NCBI GenBank assembly: GCA_018287875.1
Contig: JAGVVL010000015.1
Location: 1,550,001 to 1,614,000, forward strand
Source of the DNA: Nigrospora sphaerica
Lineage: Eukaryota; Ascomycota; Sordariomycetes; Amphisphaeriales; Apiosporaceae
Direction of reading: 5' to 3'
DNA length: 64,000 nucleotides
A model generated the notes under the pieces. That model was not told the origin of the DNA. It saw only the letters and a program-made list of their open reading frames with translations, and ran no database searches. Shown one piece after another: positions 47,650 to 59,925 of the stretch (positions are counted from its first letter, which is position 1; every line of letters starts with the position of its first letter). The translations under genes and the position numbers were made by a program.

Positions 47650-50600
47650 GAGGTATCCACGCGGGGCCTGTCGGAGAAGGAAGTGAGTGGCTGGCGGGCG
47701 TTCCGGGGCAGATTGATCACTTCCAGTCGCGCTCCCCTTCTCCGCCCGATGACCCCCTTTCCCGTGAGATCGCTCGCCGCCCTACAAGGTGGTGCTAGCC
47801 TGGACCGAAGGTCGCATGGAGCCGCTCGTCGGGCCTTGATCTACACGTGGCAAGCGCGGTACCCGTCTTCAAAGGAAGCCCGTTCGTCAGTGCTGCAGCA
47901 AGCCGCCAAGCTGAATAGTTTGGGCGGGCAAGCCGGCCCGGCTCGGGGCCACGAGGGGCATGCAGCGTCGACTAGCTTCAGGACCTCCATGGTTCTTGAG
48001 CCCCCAAGAGAGTGTTCTGGTCGGTCTGCATGTACACGTGCCAGGTGAGGCGGTTCGTCCCTCCACCTGAATCGCCTGCCTCAGTAGAGGCGACCTCGTG
48101 GGGGACACGGCCAGGCGCAAGGATGGCCACTGTCCAAGGTCATTAGCGGTGCCCGAACAATGTTGGAATGCATGGAAACCATTGAACCTTGTTCCACAGA
48201 AGCCGTCGGACGAGAGAACGTGCGGTGTCCGCGTCTGGTTGAGCATGGAGAAATGAACCCAGAAAAGCGGTTCGGGGACCATGCGCCGGAGGCTTGAGAG
48301 GGCCCGGGGACCTCTGATACTGCCATAGAAGGAAAATGCCACACAGTCTTGCTGTAAGCCTGTCGTGTACAACATGTATGAACATGGCTGGCATGGGGCA
48401 CACAGGTACGTCTCGTCCTACAGCCCTGCCAGTAGCCTGTGTGCCAAGAACCATGTGTGCCGGCCGCCACTCTGGAGGGCTAAACATTGGCCCAACAGCG
48501 AGATGATGACCAGACGGGGATTCTCAAGGGGCACGAGAGGCTAGGACACGCCGAGCACCCGACCCAGTACCTCCTCATTCTGTGGATCAGAACAACACTC
48601 TGACGGCGGCGAGACCTAGGGTGAGTGCCGATCAGAAAGACTTTTCGCGGTTATCACCGGAACCCAGGCCCGTGACTAGGGAGATTGGGCAAATGTATGT
48701 CGAGAAGCATCCTTGCCCGCAAAGACTTTTGAAACGCCCCTCTCGTCGGCCCCCCCTGTGCAACTGTCCGTAGACGGAAACCCAGACAGCCAACACCGAA
48801 GAATGACCTAGCGAGGGAGTGGCCCCAAGCGCCGATGCCTCCTGGGCTAGACTGGGATGAACGATTGCCTTTCTCACCTCGTCATGATGGACCTGGTTGG
48901 CCATGTATGCAATAAGACCCTATAACGAAGTAGGTTCACACGGAGGTAGGGGGCAGAACTGCCGAGAGGACATCACCGCGTCTGGGGGTCCTTTATACCT
49001 GAACAAGGGGAAGGGCGACGGGGGTACTCCGTAAATATACAGAGGAGATACCATTGGCGTGTTGGCTGCTTGGCTTGGTGAGACCCTGGCTCCGGGGCGA
49101 GTTACCCGAGTCAGTGGTAGCCACACATGGCTCCTAGTCGTCGGGCAGAGGTAACAAACCGGCCACAAGCACGATTCCTTTGCGATACCACGATGCCACA
49201 CAGGGACGCCACCCCTGCGCTCTCTCTGACAGCGTGGTGGAGCGAGGAGAAGGCGAACGGGACAGACTGCAGGCATGTTGGAATGCCTGTCTGACTCGGG
49301 CTGGGCGACCGAAGAAGTATCGGAGGCCCATTTACTGCCCAAAAGATTAGCCAGAAACTCTGAGAGTTTCTTCCTCGCCTGGTGGTTTGTTGTTGGACAG
49401 ACGAGGGAAAAGGGGTCCTGTCGAACAGCCAGACCGTGCAAAGCCGTTAGGCCCAAGCGACCCGACGGCAATCGAGAAATACGGATCTTCGCTGTCCCCT
49501 CGGGGACGGAGCTTGTACGACCAAGTGCGCACGCCCTGTTGGACCACACGCCCAAAATAGCAGTGTTAGCAGCGGAGCGAGAAGTGCCACCGGCACACGT
49601 AGGTCGCATTACTTGCTGAATGGTCCCTGCTTGAGGGAAACCAGCACGTACCACATCGTGCGTTCAAGTCCAATCTCGGGGCGAGAAGAGCAAAGATGAA
49701 TAGAATAGGGTTTTGCCGAGGCACAAGGTCGGAAAAGCATGGACTGTACCCTGCCGCGGGTCCCCTTTTGGATGCCGGCGGCCGTTGTCGTGTGGACGGA
49801 CCTATTAGTCGGCTCCGTAGCGTCGGTGGCCCTCCCGAGGTAGGTAAGGTGAGGGTGGGTGGCGGTACCGGGAATTGCATATACGGCCAGGAGAGGTCAC
49901 GGGTCGCCAGGGTTCTTAACTCCCATAACCCTTGACGGGAGGCGTTAACACTTTAGCGCGCCGGGACGCGCCCTAGTTCAGTCGCTGGCAGAGCGCGGCT
50001 CAACTAGTTTCAGGCGATCGCGGGCCATTGTTGATGTCACTCGGAGCGCATGCCCTCTCTGGAGCCGGTCAGCCGCCCAAACGGCCAAGCTGCTGAAGTC
50101 CAACTACTTTGTCAGTCGTAGCTGGAACCTAGCCAATAGGAGATTAGGTTAGGTACTTTTGACGATGCAGCTCCTCTGTCTGTAGAGTACCGCTTCTGGG
50201 GCGACCAACGTCGACCCACGCCCGCCGCACCGCTCCGGCAATGGAAGCAGTTCGCCGTCCCAGCTACGATGGGACAGGGCTGGGCTGGCCCTAGGCGTGG
50301 TGGACCTGACGTACATACAGTAGCCAAAGGCACCTGCACCTACCTGCATATTACCATTCAGTCAGTCAGTCCAGCCATCTTGCCTGAGCCGGTGTGGTAA
50401 TGATGGACCCCAGGACGCAGGCACTCGTCGACACGAGGCTGCTTGTGCGCCCAAGTTGGACCGTCGAGCAAATGGACCATCATGCCTTTCCGGATGCGCA
50501 GAGTACCAACCTCTCGCAGCGCTCCCGCTTGTACGCCTCGCCCATGTTGTCACATTGGGCGGGTGGTGGGGCGGGGTCCGCATACGTGCGTGCATGCGTG

Positions 50601-52819
50601 CATGCATGGGTTTGCTTTTTGGCCTGGATGGCCCTCCCATCCATCCAGGGCTCTGCTTCCGTGCTCCATCAAGGCTGCCGAACGGATGATCCGACGAGGA
50701 GAAGGGAAAGAAACGAAACGATGCCGGGAGAGGCAGGGGGGGTGCATCAATGTGGCCCGCAAGCCCGGGCGCAGGGTCAGGCTCCAAGCTCCGTGCGCAC
50801 GCACGCACGTTTGCACGCCCACACGGGAGGAGGAGAAGGGGGGCGCAGAGAGAGGGAGAGAGCGTGTGTAAGGTAAGTATGTGTGGCTGTGTGGGAGGAA
50901 AAGAAGTTGGAAGAACCACGGGCGGAAAAATGCAACCTGCAACGGTCTCGTTAAACACAGGCCCGAGCGTCTCTCCCCCCTCTCCGAGTACCCACCTGGC
51001 ACGATCAACAGCCGGCCGAAGTCAGGCCAAGTCTGGTACGCTATGGTCGGCGTGGCGGGGCGGCGGTTCATCATTTCTCCAAGAATAGAAATAAGGATAG
51101 AACGTCCGTACCAATCGAGCGACTTGAATCCCATTTTTGCTTTCCCACTATTTCTGCACTCGTGCTTGTGTGCTAACTACCTAAACCGGCCGTTTCGCCA
51201 ATATGAACCAACCGGGGCATCCACCCTTACTCACTACTTGCATACAAAGACACCCAAACCACCGGAAGAAAGGTACTTTCCCACCTGCCCAGGCATGTAC
51301 CTACCTAGCCTAGTACTCACGTAGCCAGCCAAGCACATTGTAGAAAGATCCGTGGATCAATCAATTCAATCAATTCACAACCCGTACCAAACCCACACTA
51401 CCCAAACCTATCCAGCCTCTGTAAAATCGTGCCAGTCGACGAGATACCTATTGTTTTGGCTTCCGCAGGCACCCCAACACTGCACCTGCATCTGCACCCG
51501 ACGCCGGCTGCACCGGCTCCTCCCACCAGCCTCGGGCCCTCAGCCTCAGCCCCAGAAGCGCCCCATCTCGTATACGAAAGGGCGCTTGACACCAATTTTG
51601 CACTGCCCACCCCGGCTCGTCCCGGGGACTGCGCCCTCCGACCGGGTCCCCGCTGTCCCAGCCTTACCATCCGTCGTGCTCGGTAAGCGAACCCCCCCCC
51701 CTTCCCCGTCATGGTCGCATCAGGGAAACGACCGAAAGCGGGCGTGCCCTTCATCACCCCTGTCGTCCCTCCCTAGACCGACGCCGGCGGAATCCAGCAG
51801 AGTGCTGCCATCATCGGCCGTTCGGTGCCTTGCGCCCCGGTTCCGTCGCAGTCAATGGTCGCGTTACATTGACGGGCCAATGTAGGTAATGGATGACGTT
51901 ACAGCAGCTAGTGCCCTCAGTGGACCCTCGTGCCGTGAAACACCAGCTTCGGCAAGCACATACGACGGGACAAACTCCCATGCCCGGGAGAATGAGGCTC
52001 TCGGCCCCTCCCTCCTCCCCAGCAACCCCAGCCAGGCGCGGTAGCAGTGGCAGTCGGGCTGTGTCAGTAGAGACGGGGCTTCGGTAAATCCCCCACCACC
52101 CGTCAAGTAGCAGCCATGGATCCATTCCACCGAAACGGCACTCACTCGACCCGCAACCGTGATTACTGTGCAGGTATACAGACCCCGCAGGCAAGCTTGA
52201 TATTCACACCCAGACAGACACTCACACCCGCAGGGAGGGAAAGCCAGGGTGAGAGAGATAGAGAAAGGGAGACAGTAACGGACAGAGTCAAGCGGGGGAG
52301 CCAATAATCATCGGGAATCAATTAGAATTATCATTATCGATCCGAGGGATGACCACCGCGGGGCCAGGCAACGCTCGCCGTAGCCCCCCAAGCACAGCTT
52401 GCCGTTGTCACCCCAGCCAGTCCTGTCGCCATATCGAGATTCGAAAACAAACAAGTTCCACTTTGCATGTGGGATCTGGTCCCCAACAATCTTGCCACGT
52501 GAAGCAGGAAAACATTACCATCCAGGTTCTTACTCGCGTCGTCGTGTATGAGTACGCGCGCAACAGGCGACCCAAACTCCACGCCCGCTGCTGCTTGGCT
52601 GTATATCCTTCCTCCCGCTACGCAAGACCTCGTCTTGCCGTGCGGGCCCTCGTATTAAATCAAATAAATCCATTGCCGAAAATTTCACTAAAACGCCGCC
52701 CAATGCAGTGACGGCCCCGGCAGCAAGGGGCCGTCGTTTTTCCCCCTCCAATTCCCAACGGTTGAAACAGTCGCTATGCAATTTGATAGTGGGGGTATCT
52801 TGGTCGTCGTAATCAATGT

Positions 52820-53060
52820 TGTGCCGAAGGAGTGGATGAGATGTTCTATGCCGCGAATAGAAATCGTCATGAAAATCATGTAAAGGAGTGTTGGCTGTCT
52901 ATATGCAGTATCTTGTGAAAGGAGTGTCTATCGTGGGTATCTTCGATCATGTGAAGGAGCGTCGTTGTCCATAATTGCGCAGCAGTCCAAGGAGGGTGGT
53001 CGTCATTGTGTCGACGGAGACGTATGAGGATGTCGGGGCATCCTGTCGAAGGAGCGTATT
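52820..53060. repeat. Degenerate ~35-bp minisatellite (AAGGAG(T/C)G core)
   Basis: Six copies of a core close to GTGAAAGGAGTG occur at about 52823, 52881, 52915, 52951, 52986 and 53045. Spacing is about 34-36 bp in the middle of the array and 58-59 bp at its ends. Intervening sequence is also partly alike (TCGT, TATCT, GTCCAT). The array lies just beyond the stop codon of the Zn-cluster gene, so it is probably in that gene's 3' untranslated or flanking region. Confidence 0.6.
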
Positions 53061-53133
53061 GTACAATGGCGTCTGTCTGTTTGGAATTCGAAAGTGGTAT
53101 TAAACGCGTAGTTAGGAAGAACCCGCGCGTGGT

Positions 53134-55516
53134 TCAGGAGTGATTAAAGCCGCCTCGTTGTTGCGCCTGGCCCCACAGGGGCGCTGACGAGGTGGAAGAC
53201 GTGTGGCGGTGGTGGTGCGCGTGATGTGCGTGGGCCTGTTGAAGAGACTCGAACTTCTCCGCCGACAAGAACTGAGGGGACGGAGCAGAAGTCGACAGAG
53301 GCGTCGTGGTGCCCGACGCCAACCCATGCACCACCTCGGGGTGGAGGTAGGGCGAGGGGGCATAGTGGATGGGTCGCGGCGAAGCCATGGCTGTGGCCGT
53401 GGTTGATGGAGATGGGGCTCTGGGATCCTGGAAGACCGGCGTTTCCATGGGTGGGTAGTTTGAGCAGGCAAAGTCGGGGGAAATGTTGGTCCTGGGCGCC
53501 ATGGTCAATTACGTGTGCTCTCAGCCTGTTTTTGGGGCGCCGTTTGTGGTAATCCAGGACTTCTTAGATCCACACGGTCTGGATTGGAGAGACGAACCCG
53601 ACGCCATAGTTGGTGGACCCCGCGGTGCCAATAGGGGGAAATCCCGTGTAGCCAGTGTTGTCATACGAACTGTAGTCCTCGGTGTCGCTGTAGGCAATGG
53701 ATCCTTCGCCGAAAGTCGACGAGGCCGGGCTGTACCCGCCATACGAAGGCGATGGGATGTTGAGGTACTGCTGGCCCACAAAGGGCGACGAGAGTCCCAG
53801 GCCTTGACTCACGGCGCTGTTCGTCTCCTGCTCGGGCGCCGACAACATCGAGAGGTTCTCGGTGCTCCAGTTGAAGGCGGGGCTCTCGCAGTAAGGCAGG
53901 TACGATGTCGTCGAGGGCGGCGTGCCTTGGGAGGTGTTGTCGTCCATGTAAAAGTTCGGCGGGTTAAATTGGGGAAAGGACGGTGTCCGCGCCGGCTGGA
54001 GCCAGCCCATGCGCGCACGGAATTCGTTGACCGCGTCAATGGGGAACTCCATCAAGCTGAGCGGCGTCTGCAAATCGCCGTCCGCGCTGCCAGACACGTT
54101 GATGGAGAGGAGGCGTCGCGCAATCTCCTCGACCGGGCCCACCGAAAGACTTCCAAAGTAGGCCGCACCAATCTCGGGAAACAGGCGCTCCATCAAGATG
54201 GCCGCAGTGTAGTAGTGGGCAATGATAACCAGGGCGCTCGTCGAGGTGCCGTTCTGCTTGAGGCACATCAAGGGAAGCCAGAAGAGCCAGTGTCGGAGAG
54301 GCTGGAGGCGGTCGAACTGCTGCGACACCGACTGGATGGGGCTGACCTTTCTGGCGCCCTTGAGGAACGACGAAAGCTGCTGGATGAGCTTCGTGTCCTC
54401 CTTGTTCTGCTTCAAGTGGGCCTCGACCTTGGCGAGCTGGTTGATGGTCCGCTGGAAAGCATCCAAATCCTCCTTGCGCGGCTGGTTGGGTTTGTGGTCC
54501 GGTGTGGGCGACGGGGGCGCCGTGGGAAAGGTGCTGCTTTCGGCGATGAAGTCGCCGAATTGGGACTCGTGCTTCCAGGGCTCCATGGCATCAATAACCT
54601 GTGGGGACAAGTGTGAGAAAAGGCCGAGTTCACTGGACATATAATAATAAAGCGACAACTTACCGATGAAGTCCCCTGCATGAGCTGGGTCCAGCTTCGC
54701 CTGTGAGGTCGTCATGTCAGTTAAAACCGCCGACGGTTGGGTGCCTTACGCAACTTACCAATCCGTGGCCTGCCACGAAAGGACCAGCGAGGCAGCCAGC
54801 ACAGCGTCGGACGACTCCCGCGAGAAGGAGCCAATGGCCTCGTGCAGCCCCTTGAGGGCGATGCCTCGATGCTCATAGGCCATGTTCCCGACGGACGGGC
54901 AGTCCGTCAGGAAGGCAATGTGCATAGCCGAGAAAGCAAGCAGGGCGTGCATGACGTAGCGATGCGTGGCGCCAATTTTGAGGATCCTGTCTTAAATGTC
55001 AGCAATCGATGGCTCGGAGCAGCTCGGGGCCAGAGGGCGCGTACGTTGGGATCTGACGGGTCCACAGGGTGAAACCGTTGGCGTCAATGGTGCCCAGCTC
55101 ATGGCAGATGGCCGCGACGTGGAAGATCAGACGGAGCTCCTCCACGGTGTAGTAGCTGGGGTCGGGCGCCGGGTAGATATTGAGACTGGGGAAGGGGAAG
55201 ATGCCAGTCTGCTGCCACTGTTCAATGGCGGCCTCAATGTCGGGCGTCCACATCAGGTCGGGCTTGTCCGGAGTAGCCGACCTGTCATCGGAGATAGGAA
55301 TCTCATTGTACGGGCAGCGGACCTTGTGCTTCGTGCAGTTGCGGCTGAGGTGCGTTAGTGGGCTCGTCGCAACCGACAAAGACGGGCGACCAGGGGCAAG
55401 ACGTACCATTGCGGAAAGTTTTCATCACAGCGAATGTGCCGGCGCTTGCAGTTATCGCAGCCCTTGCGGGACTTGGTGTGGCTGCGTCGGGGAGGACCAC
55501 CGCCAGGGCCAGCCAT
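53134..55516 (-). CDS. Zn(II)2Cys6 fungal transcription factor
   Basis: Predicted nuclear DNA-binding regulator, 685 aa, six exons: 55516-55407, 55344-55045, 54986-54759, 54700-54664, 54598-53574, 53491-53134. The binuclear zinc cluster has Cys at 20, 23, 30, 37, 40 and 47 (CX2CX6CX6CX2CX6C), with basic RRH between; the Cys37 codon is split by intron 1. The middle region has the fungal-specific factor helices: YYTVEELRLIFHVAAICHELG, THRYVMHALLAFSAMH, AASLVLSWQATDWRSWTQLMQG and LRHWLFWLPLMCLKQNG. The arrangement resembles Upc2-like factors, but the target pathway cannot be inferred. The C-terminal third is Ser/Pro/Gly/Tyr-rich, probably for activation. The last exon (119 codons, His-rich tail, ending GGFNHS) is joined through an 81-nt intron with a GTGGAT donor. 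If it is not spliced, the protein stops at TVWI after 569 aa. That last junction is the least certain part. Confidence 0.85.
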
Positions 55517-56885
55517 TGCGAATACGGTAAAGGGTGATGAACGAGAGAAGCTGGCAGGAAGCGTCAGTCAAGGGACGTGCCCAAGTACGCAAGTATTCTG
55601 GCAACGCCAACTCACATAAGTCAGGGCGCCGAGGAAAAGGCACCCAGGTAAGAGAAGCGAGCGGATTGGTGATGGAGGGCGAGATCTGGGGGGGGGCAGA
55701 TCTTCTCAAGACTCAGAGTGGTTGTCGGGCGGTGCAATGCCTACTCAAGGGTCGTCTCGCAACGGCGCGCGGGGGCAGCAAGGCGAGGTATTTGGCAGCA
55801 CGTGTGCTAGCTAATACATGAACGTGTCAATGCTGTCGCGGTCGTAGGGGCGCGGGGGCGCGGGAGGCGTGAGAAGAAGTGTTGAGGGAGGCCGACAGAC
55901 ACAACAACGTCTGACGTCTATGACGGGAGGATCCCTTCCAGGTGTTTAAGCGACTGTATGATTTCCTTGGGCTCGGGAGCACGCAAGTCAACTTGGGCGG
56001 CTTCGACTCGGTGCGTGGCAGAGGCCCGATTTCACAATATATCAAATAGGCAACTGATCAGGTCCGAGTCTGGATGCAGAGGCTTTATGAGTTATTGCGG
56101 TATTGGACAGGCTTAGTCCAAGTACAAGGGTCGAAGGCGGGCTTCCGGGTCCAACGAGCGTCCAAGTCTCTCCAAAACACAATAAAAGGAACAAGCGAAT
56201 GACAGGAGTCAACGAGGACTTCCTAAAGGTGAGCGAACGTGTCGGGGGGTGAGGAGCGTATTGCAGCTACGAAGCCGTGATGATGCTTTTTTTGTAGGTG
56301 CTACTGGGAGATGGAGAAAGCGTATCCAAGAAGGGGGGCCCTGTGCCTGTTAAATAACAGCTTTGCGGGCGGGCAGGCAGCCAGGCAGGCAGTCGGGTCA
56401 CGTCAGGTCAGGCAGGCAAGAGTTGGCAAGGTGCTGCCGTCCCATCGGACAGGCAGTAGTTGGCTGTGCGGGTGTTGCAGCGCTAATCCGCGGCTAGTCC
56501 AGTGGTGGGCAACAGTAGGGAGGGGGAGCCCGAAGGAGGGCGGGGGGGGAGGAGGAGGTGTGAGGTACTTCCGACGTACCTACCTTAGGTACTTCTTTAC
56601 TCAGATAGGTTCCTCTGTCGGGCATGGGACCGGGCTTGGGATTGGTATGGAATTGGGACTGCTGCGAACTAACCTACCACTAGCCCTCCAGGATTGAGGA
56701 GGGGAGAGCCCTTGGGGCTGGGACCACTGGAGTGGGTGGATGCTACCTACCTTGTCATGTACCTCAGGGCTCCCACGCAGCTGGTGATGATGGGATGCTG
56801 CAGAAGTACCACGGGGCTGCTTTTGCCCAGTCCCGGGGGCTCTCTCCCCTACCTCTACTTCGACATCTCCTGACGCTCCGCGGTC

Positions 56886-56970
56886 CCTTCATTCTGCCTC
56901 ACACACTCTCTCTCTCCCTTTCTGAATCTCTCTCCATCTCTCTGTCTCTTTCTCTCTCTTCTTTTTACTC
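56886..56970 (+). promoter_or_regulatory. Plus-strand CT-rich tract without an assigned gene
   Basis: Nearly pure C/T for about 70 bp (repeated CTCTCTCT and TCTC), followed by ACTACAACAG, which resembles a splice acceptor. It resembles the tracts before the plus-strand genes in this window, but I find no coding region downstream. Confidence 0.35.
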
Positions 56971-58710
56971 ACTACAACAGTTTCTCTTCGCGAACTGTCT
57001 CGCATTCGCATAGAGAGGGAGGGGATGATGGGTGGGCAGCGCGAGGGTGAACGAGCCGCGCTGCGGTCAGGGCCAGGGCAAGGGCCAGACCGGGATCAGG
57101 ACCAAGCCTGCGTTGGCGTGTTGTGTGGAGGAGGTACCAACGAACAGTCAGGCAAGAGGTACTTCTTGCAAAGCCGAATCCGCTAAGTGCATTTCACAGT
57201 CTGGCAGGACGACGGAGCGCATATGCGACAAAAACGTAGTGGGTCTATCCCGCCGGCCCTGGGCCTTAGCACCATGCCATTTGCGGCCTTCAACGGGCTG
57301 CCAACTACAACTAGCACCCATGATTCATCCGCAGCCCATCCATGGGCAAGTAGGAGCACCCACTGCTGTGAGGTAGTTGGGTACGTGCATGCGTGTACCA
57401 TCCGCCATTCCGTGGATGCCATCTCATCCCACGCATCCCATCCAACCACCCCGTTCGTCCATACCATCATTCAACCACCTTGATCTGTCTGCCCCCCCCC
57501 CCCCGTCCAGCCGCTCAAGCCATGCCACAGGGAACCCTACGATTGGGATGATGTTAATCCCAAAGAGGTATAAGCGGTCTGTTTCTGCGATGGTCTTGCA
57601 GGTGGACTCCTGTGTGATCTTGTCCGTCGGGGCATCTCGCTCACATCCCCATCCACACTGCCTGGGGCTACCACTTTAACACCCTCGCTCGCTGTCAAAT
57701 CTTCTCCGCCCCATCGCTCCAGGGTGCCGGTGCCGGTGCTGGTCCTGGTTGTGATGCCGACCCCTGGCGCCTGGCCTGTGTGCCGATGGTGCCCTGGGCC
57801 ATCCATGGGCGACCCGTTGGACGTGCGTGCGGTGATGGGTGACGGATCAGCGGGCTGATGGGGGGCCTCGGAGGGCAGAGCAGAAATGGGATCATTCGTT
57901 GTCGCCCTCTCGACCCCCTGTTGTTTCCTTCCGTGCTCTCTGTGGCCCTCCCATACATGGCATTCCATGGCCGTTATTAAGCCTTCTGCGACGTAGCCCG
58001 AGAAGGGGGGGCGCAGCTCAACTGATAAACCAATCGCTTCATAAGGATGGGGGGCCGAAGTTTTGCCCTCCGAGCTACTGACGGGAGCGCCTACGACTAA
58101 TAAGAGCCCGTGTGTTGTTCAGTATCGTCATGCAGCAGAAATGGGCACCACGACGCGGACCCGGGCCACGCCCACCCACCCATCCCATTTTCATACGGGC
58201 GTATATGGACAGTACTGTAGGCCCGGACGCCCACCCACCTCACCACAAGTGAGCGGACGGCCTTGTTACCTGTCGAAGTCATGCGTCCCGCGGTGCCTGG
58301 CCCCAGAGGGACGAAGGACACTACCGTCCCAAGACGACGCCGGCTTGCTTTGCTGGCAGGCCCTGTCCCTACTGGCAGGAACAATCAATCAATCTTGTGA
58401 TGCCGGGCGCGTCCGAGGCGCCCTTGCCCGTGGGCTCTCTATCCTCTCAGCTTGCAGAAGCCGGCATCCTCAGTCGGACGGGCGGGAAGAGGACGAAGCC
58501 AGCGAGGGCGTGGCTGTGAACCAAACCTGGCCGTCACCAATGGGCGGCGGGGGGTTGAGGGTACCATCATGCCATGTCGTCCAATCGTGGTGTGCTGAAG
58601 CAGGCGATGAAAAGCCACAGGTTGGCAGCTGACAACAACAACCCCAAATCGCACAGGCAGCATGGCGATGCCGGGAGAGCGACGCATCGGGGCTCCGGCC
58701 GAAAAAGCCA

Positions 58711-58754
58711 GCTAAGGTAGGGCAGCTAAGGTAGGGCAGCTAAGGTAGGGCAGC
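58711..58754 (+). repeat. 14-bp tandem repeat, three copies
   Basis: Three perfect copies of AGCTAAGGTAGGGC followed by the start of a fourth (AGCTAGCC). Seen directly, in non-coding DNA. Confidence 0.9.
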
Positions 58755-59879
58755 TAGCCAGTCTCGGCGTTATGACATATGCGAGCCCGCTAAGGACCCT
58801 AAGGGTTCCAACGCCCAGTAGCTTGGAGGAAGTCATTGGTCGTGGTCTCGTCCGGTGTGGTGGTATGCATGCGCTTATGCGCTACCTTGAAGGCTACTTG
58901 TCAGAGGACGAAGAGAATACCAATTGCCCATCGAACTTAGTAACCTGGACTACATACGGCCGGGCCTCCCCCGTCCTTCTGGGCGTGGCAGAAGGAGCCC
59001 TGCCCGCCTACGTGCATACATAGCGCGACCTTGTACCCAAGACGGAGGTAGGGTAGGTACATAGCATACATACTAGCCACGTACCCAGGTAGAGGAATAG
59101 TACACTACAGCCCGGTGAGATTCGTACATAGCGGGCGAGAGGTTCGGTACCGTATGGGGTGAACGGATGATCGACCAGCATACCTACATCCAGTCTACTA
59201 TGGATGGCGACGCCGCAAGGCAAAACTTTGGCTTCACACGCGCAGGCGACCATGCCATGCGGGGGGTATGTCGAAGGCGGTGAGCTTGGGTGCGTTTTTT
59301 CCCCTTCTAACCCCTCACGACTCGCCGCGTCGATGTTGGCGCCTAGGCTCGCATCTCGACGGATCGGACAACGGCGTCACTCGCAGGCACCTGCCGCTGC
59401 AGAAGCATTCTCGTGCATCCGTTCCCTGGGCTGCCCGCCCGTCCGTCTTGCACAACCTTTTTCCACGTCCGGGCGGGACGGGAGGGGAGCCCTGCAGCAG
59501 GGACCGGTGGGGTGCCTGTTGTCCCCCGTACTTGGGATCCAGAGCAAACCTTCTCTACGCAGATTAAATTCGCAGGGTCCTGATATGAAGCGACGATCCT
59601 CTCAACAACACATACGCACGGAAGGGGACATCCCACTCGTCGTGGGTTTTATGGGCTAGTTTGATTTCTTGGCAGATCGGGGAGATCCAGGCGCGAGATG
59701 CCCAACTCGTCGGACCAGCCAAGAGCCGACCAATGACAGCGAGTTGTCCCCGACGGTCTCAGGGGTTTCAGGTATACAGAGGGCCAGCAGTGGCCAGCAG
59801 GGCCCAGGGGAAGGCCCCCGTCGCGGCGGAGCGGAGGGCCTCTTTTGTGTCCCTTTAACCCTTTGTTCCTTTATTCCCA

Positions 59880-59925
59880 GTGGTCCCAGCGGTCCCAGCG
59901 GTCCCAGCGGTCCCAGCAGTCCCGG
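59880..59925 (+). repeat. 9-bp minisatellite (GGTCCCAGC), about five copies
   Basis: GGTCCCAGC units with single-base changes (CAGT, CAGCA, CCGG) at the edges. A frame through it would give a Ser-Gly-Pro repeat, but the surrounding frame has no coding support. Confidence 0.85.

Larger units (their letters stand above)
42772..53133. other. 10-kb region with no recognisable gene
   Basis: I could find no family motif, exon chain or tRNA here on either strand. Stop-free frames up to 244 codons (48920-49654, minus strand) look like random translation. Notable contents are C runs (44466-44478 and 47635-47649), a G10 run near 45170, CG-dinucleotide-rich DNA with CT-rich blocks around 45740-46080, a GA tract (46931-46970), a TGCATG repeat near 50583-50607, and the degenerate minisatellite at 52820-53060. 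The first part (to about 43300) must contain the transportin 3' end. An untranslated transcript cannot be excluded. Confidence 0.5.

Noticed and set aside
48920..49654. Minus-strand open frame of 244 codons
   Set aside because: No motif, poor codon bias, and no adjacent exons in phase.
51429..51686. Plus-strand frame of 85 codons ending near a GTAAGC donor, considered as a first exon
   Set aside because: Pro/Ala-rich low-complexity translation with no convincing second exon downstream.
59880..59925. Collagen-like Ser-Gly-Pro coding repeat
   Set aside because: It is a 9-bp minisatellite; the flanking frame lacks coding features.
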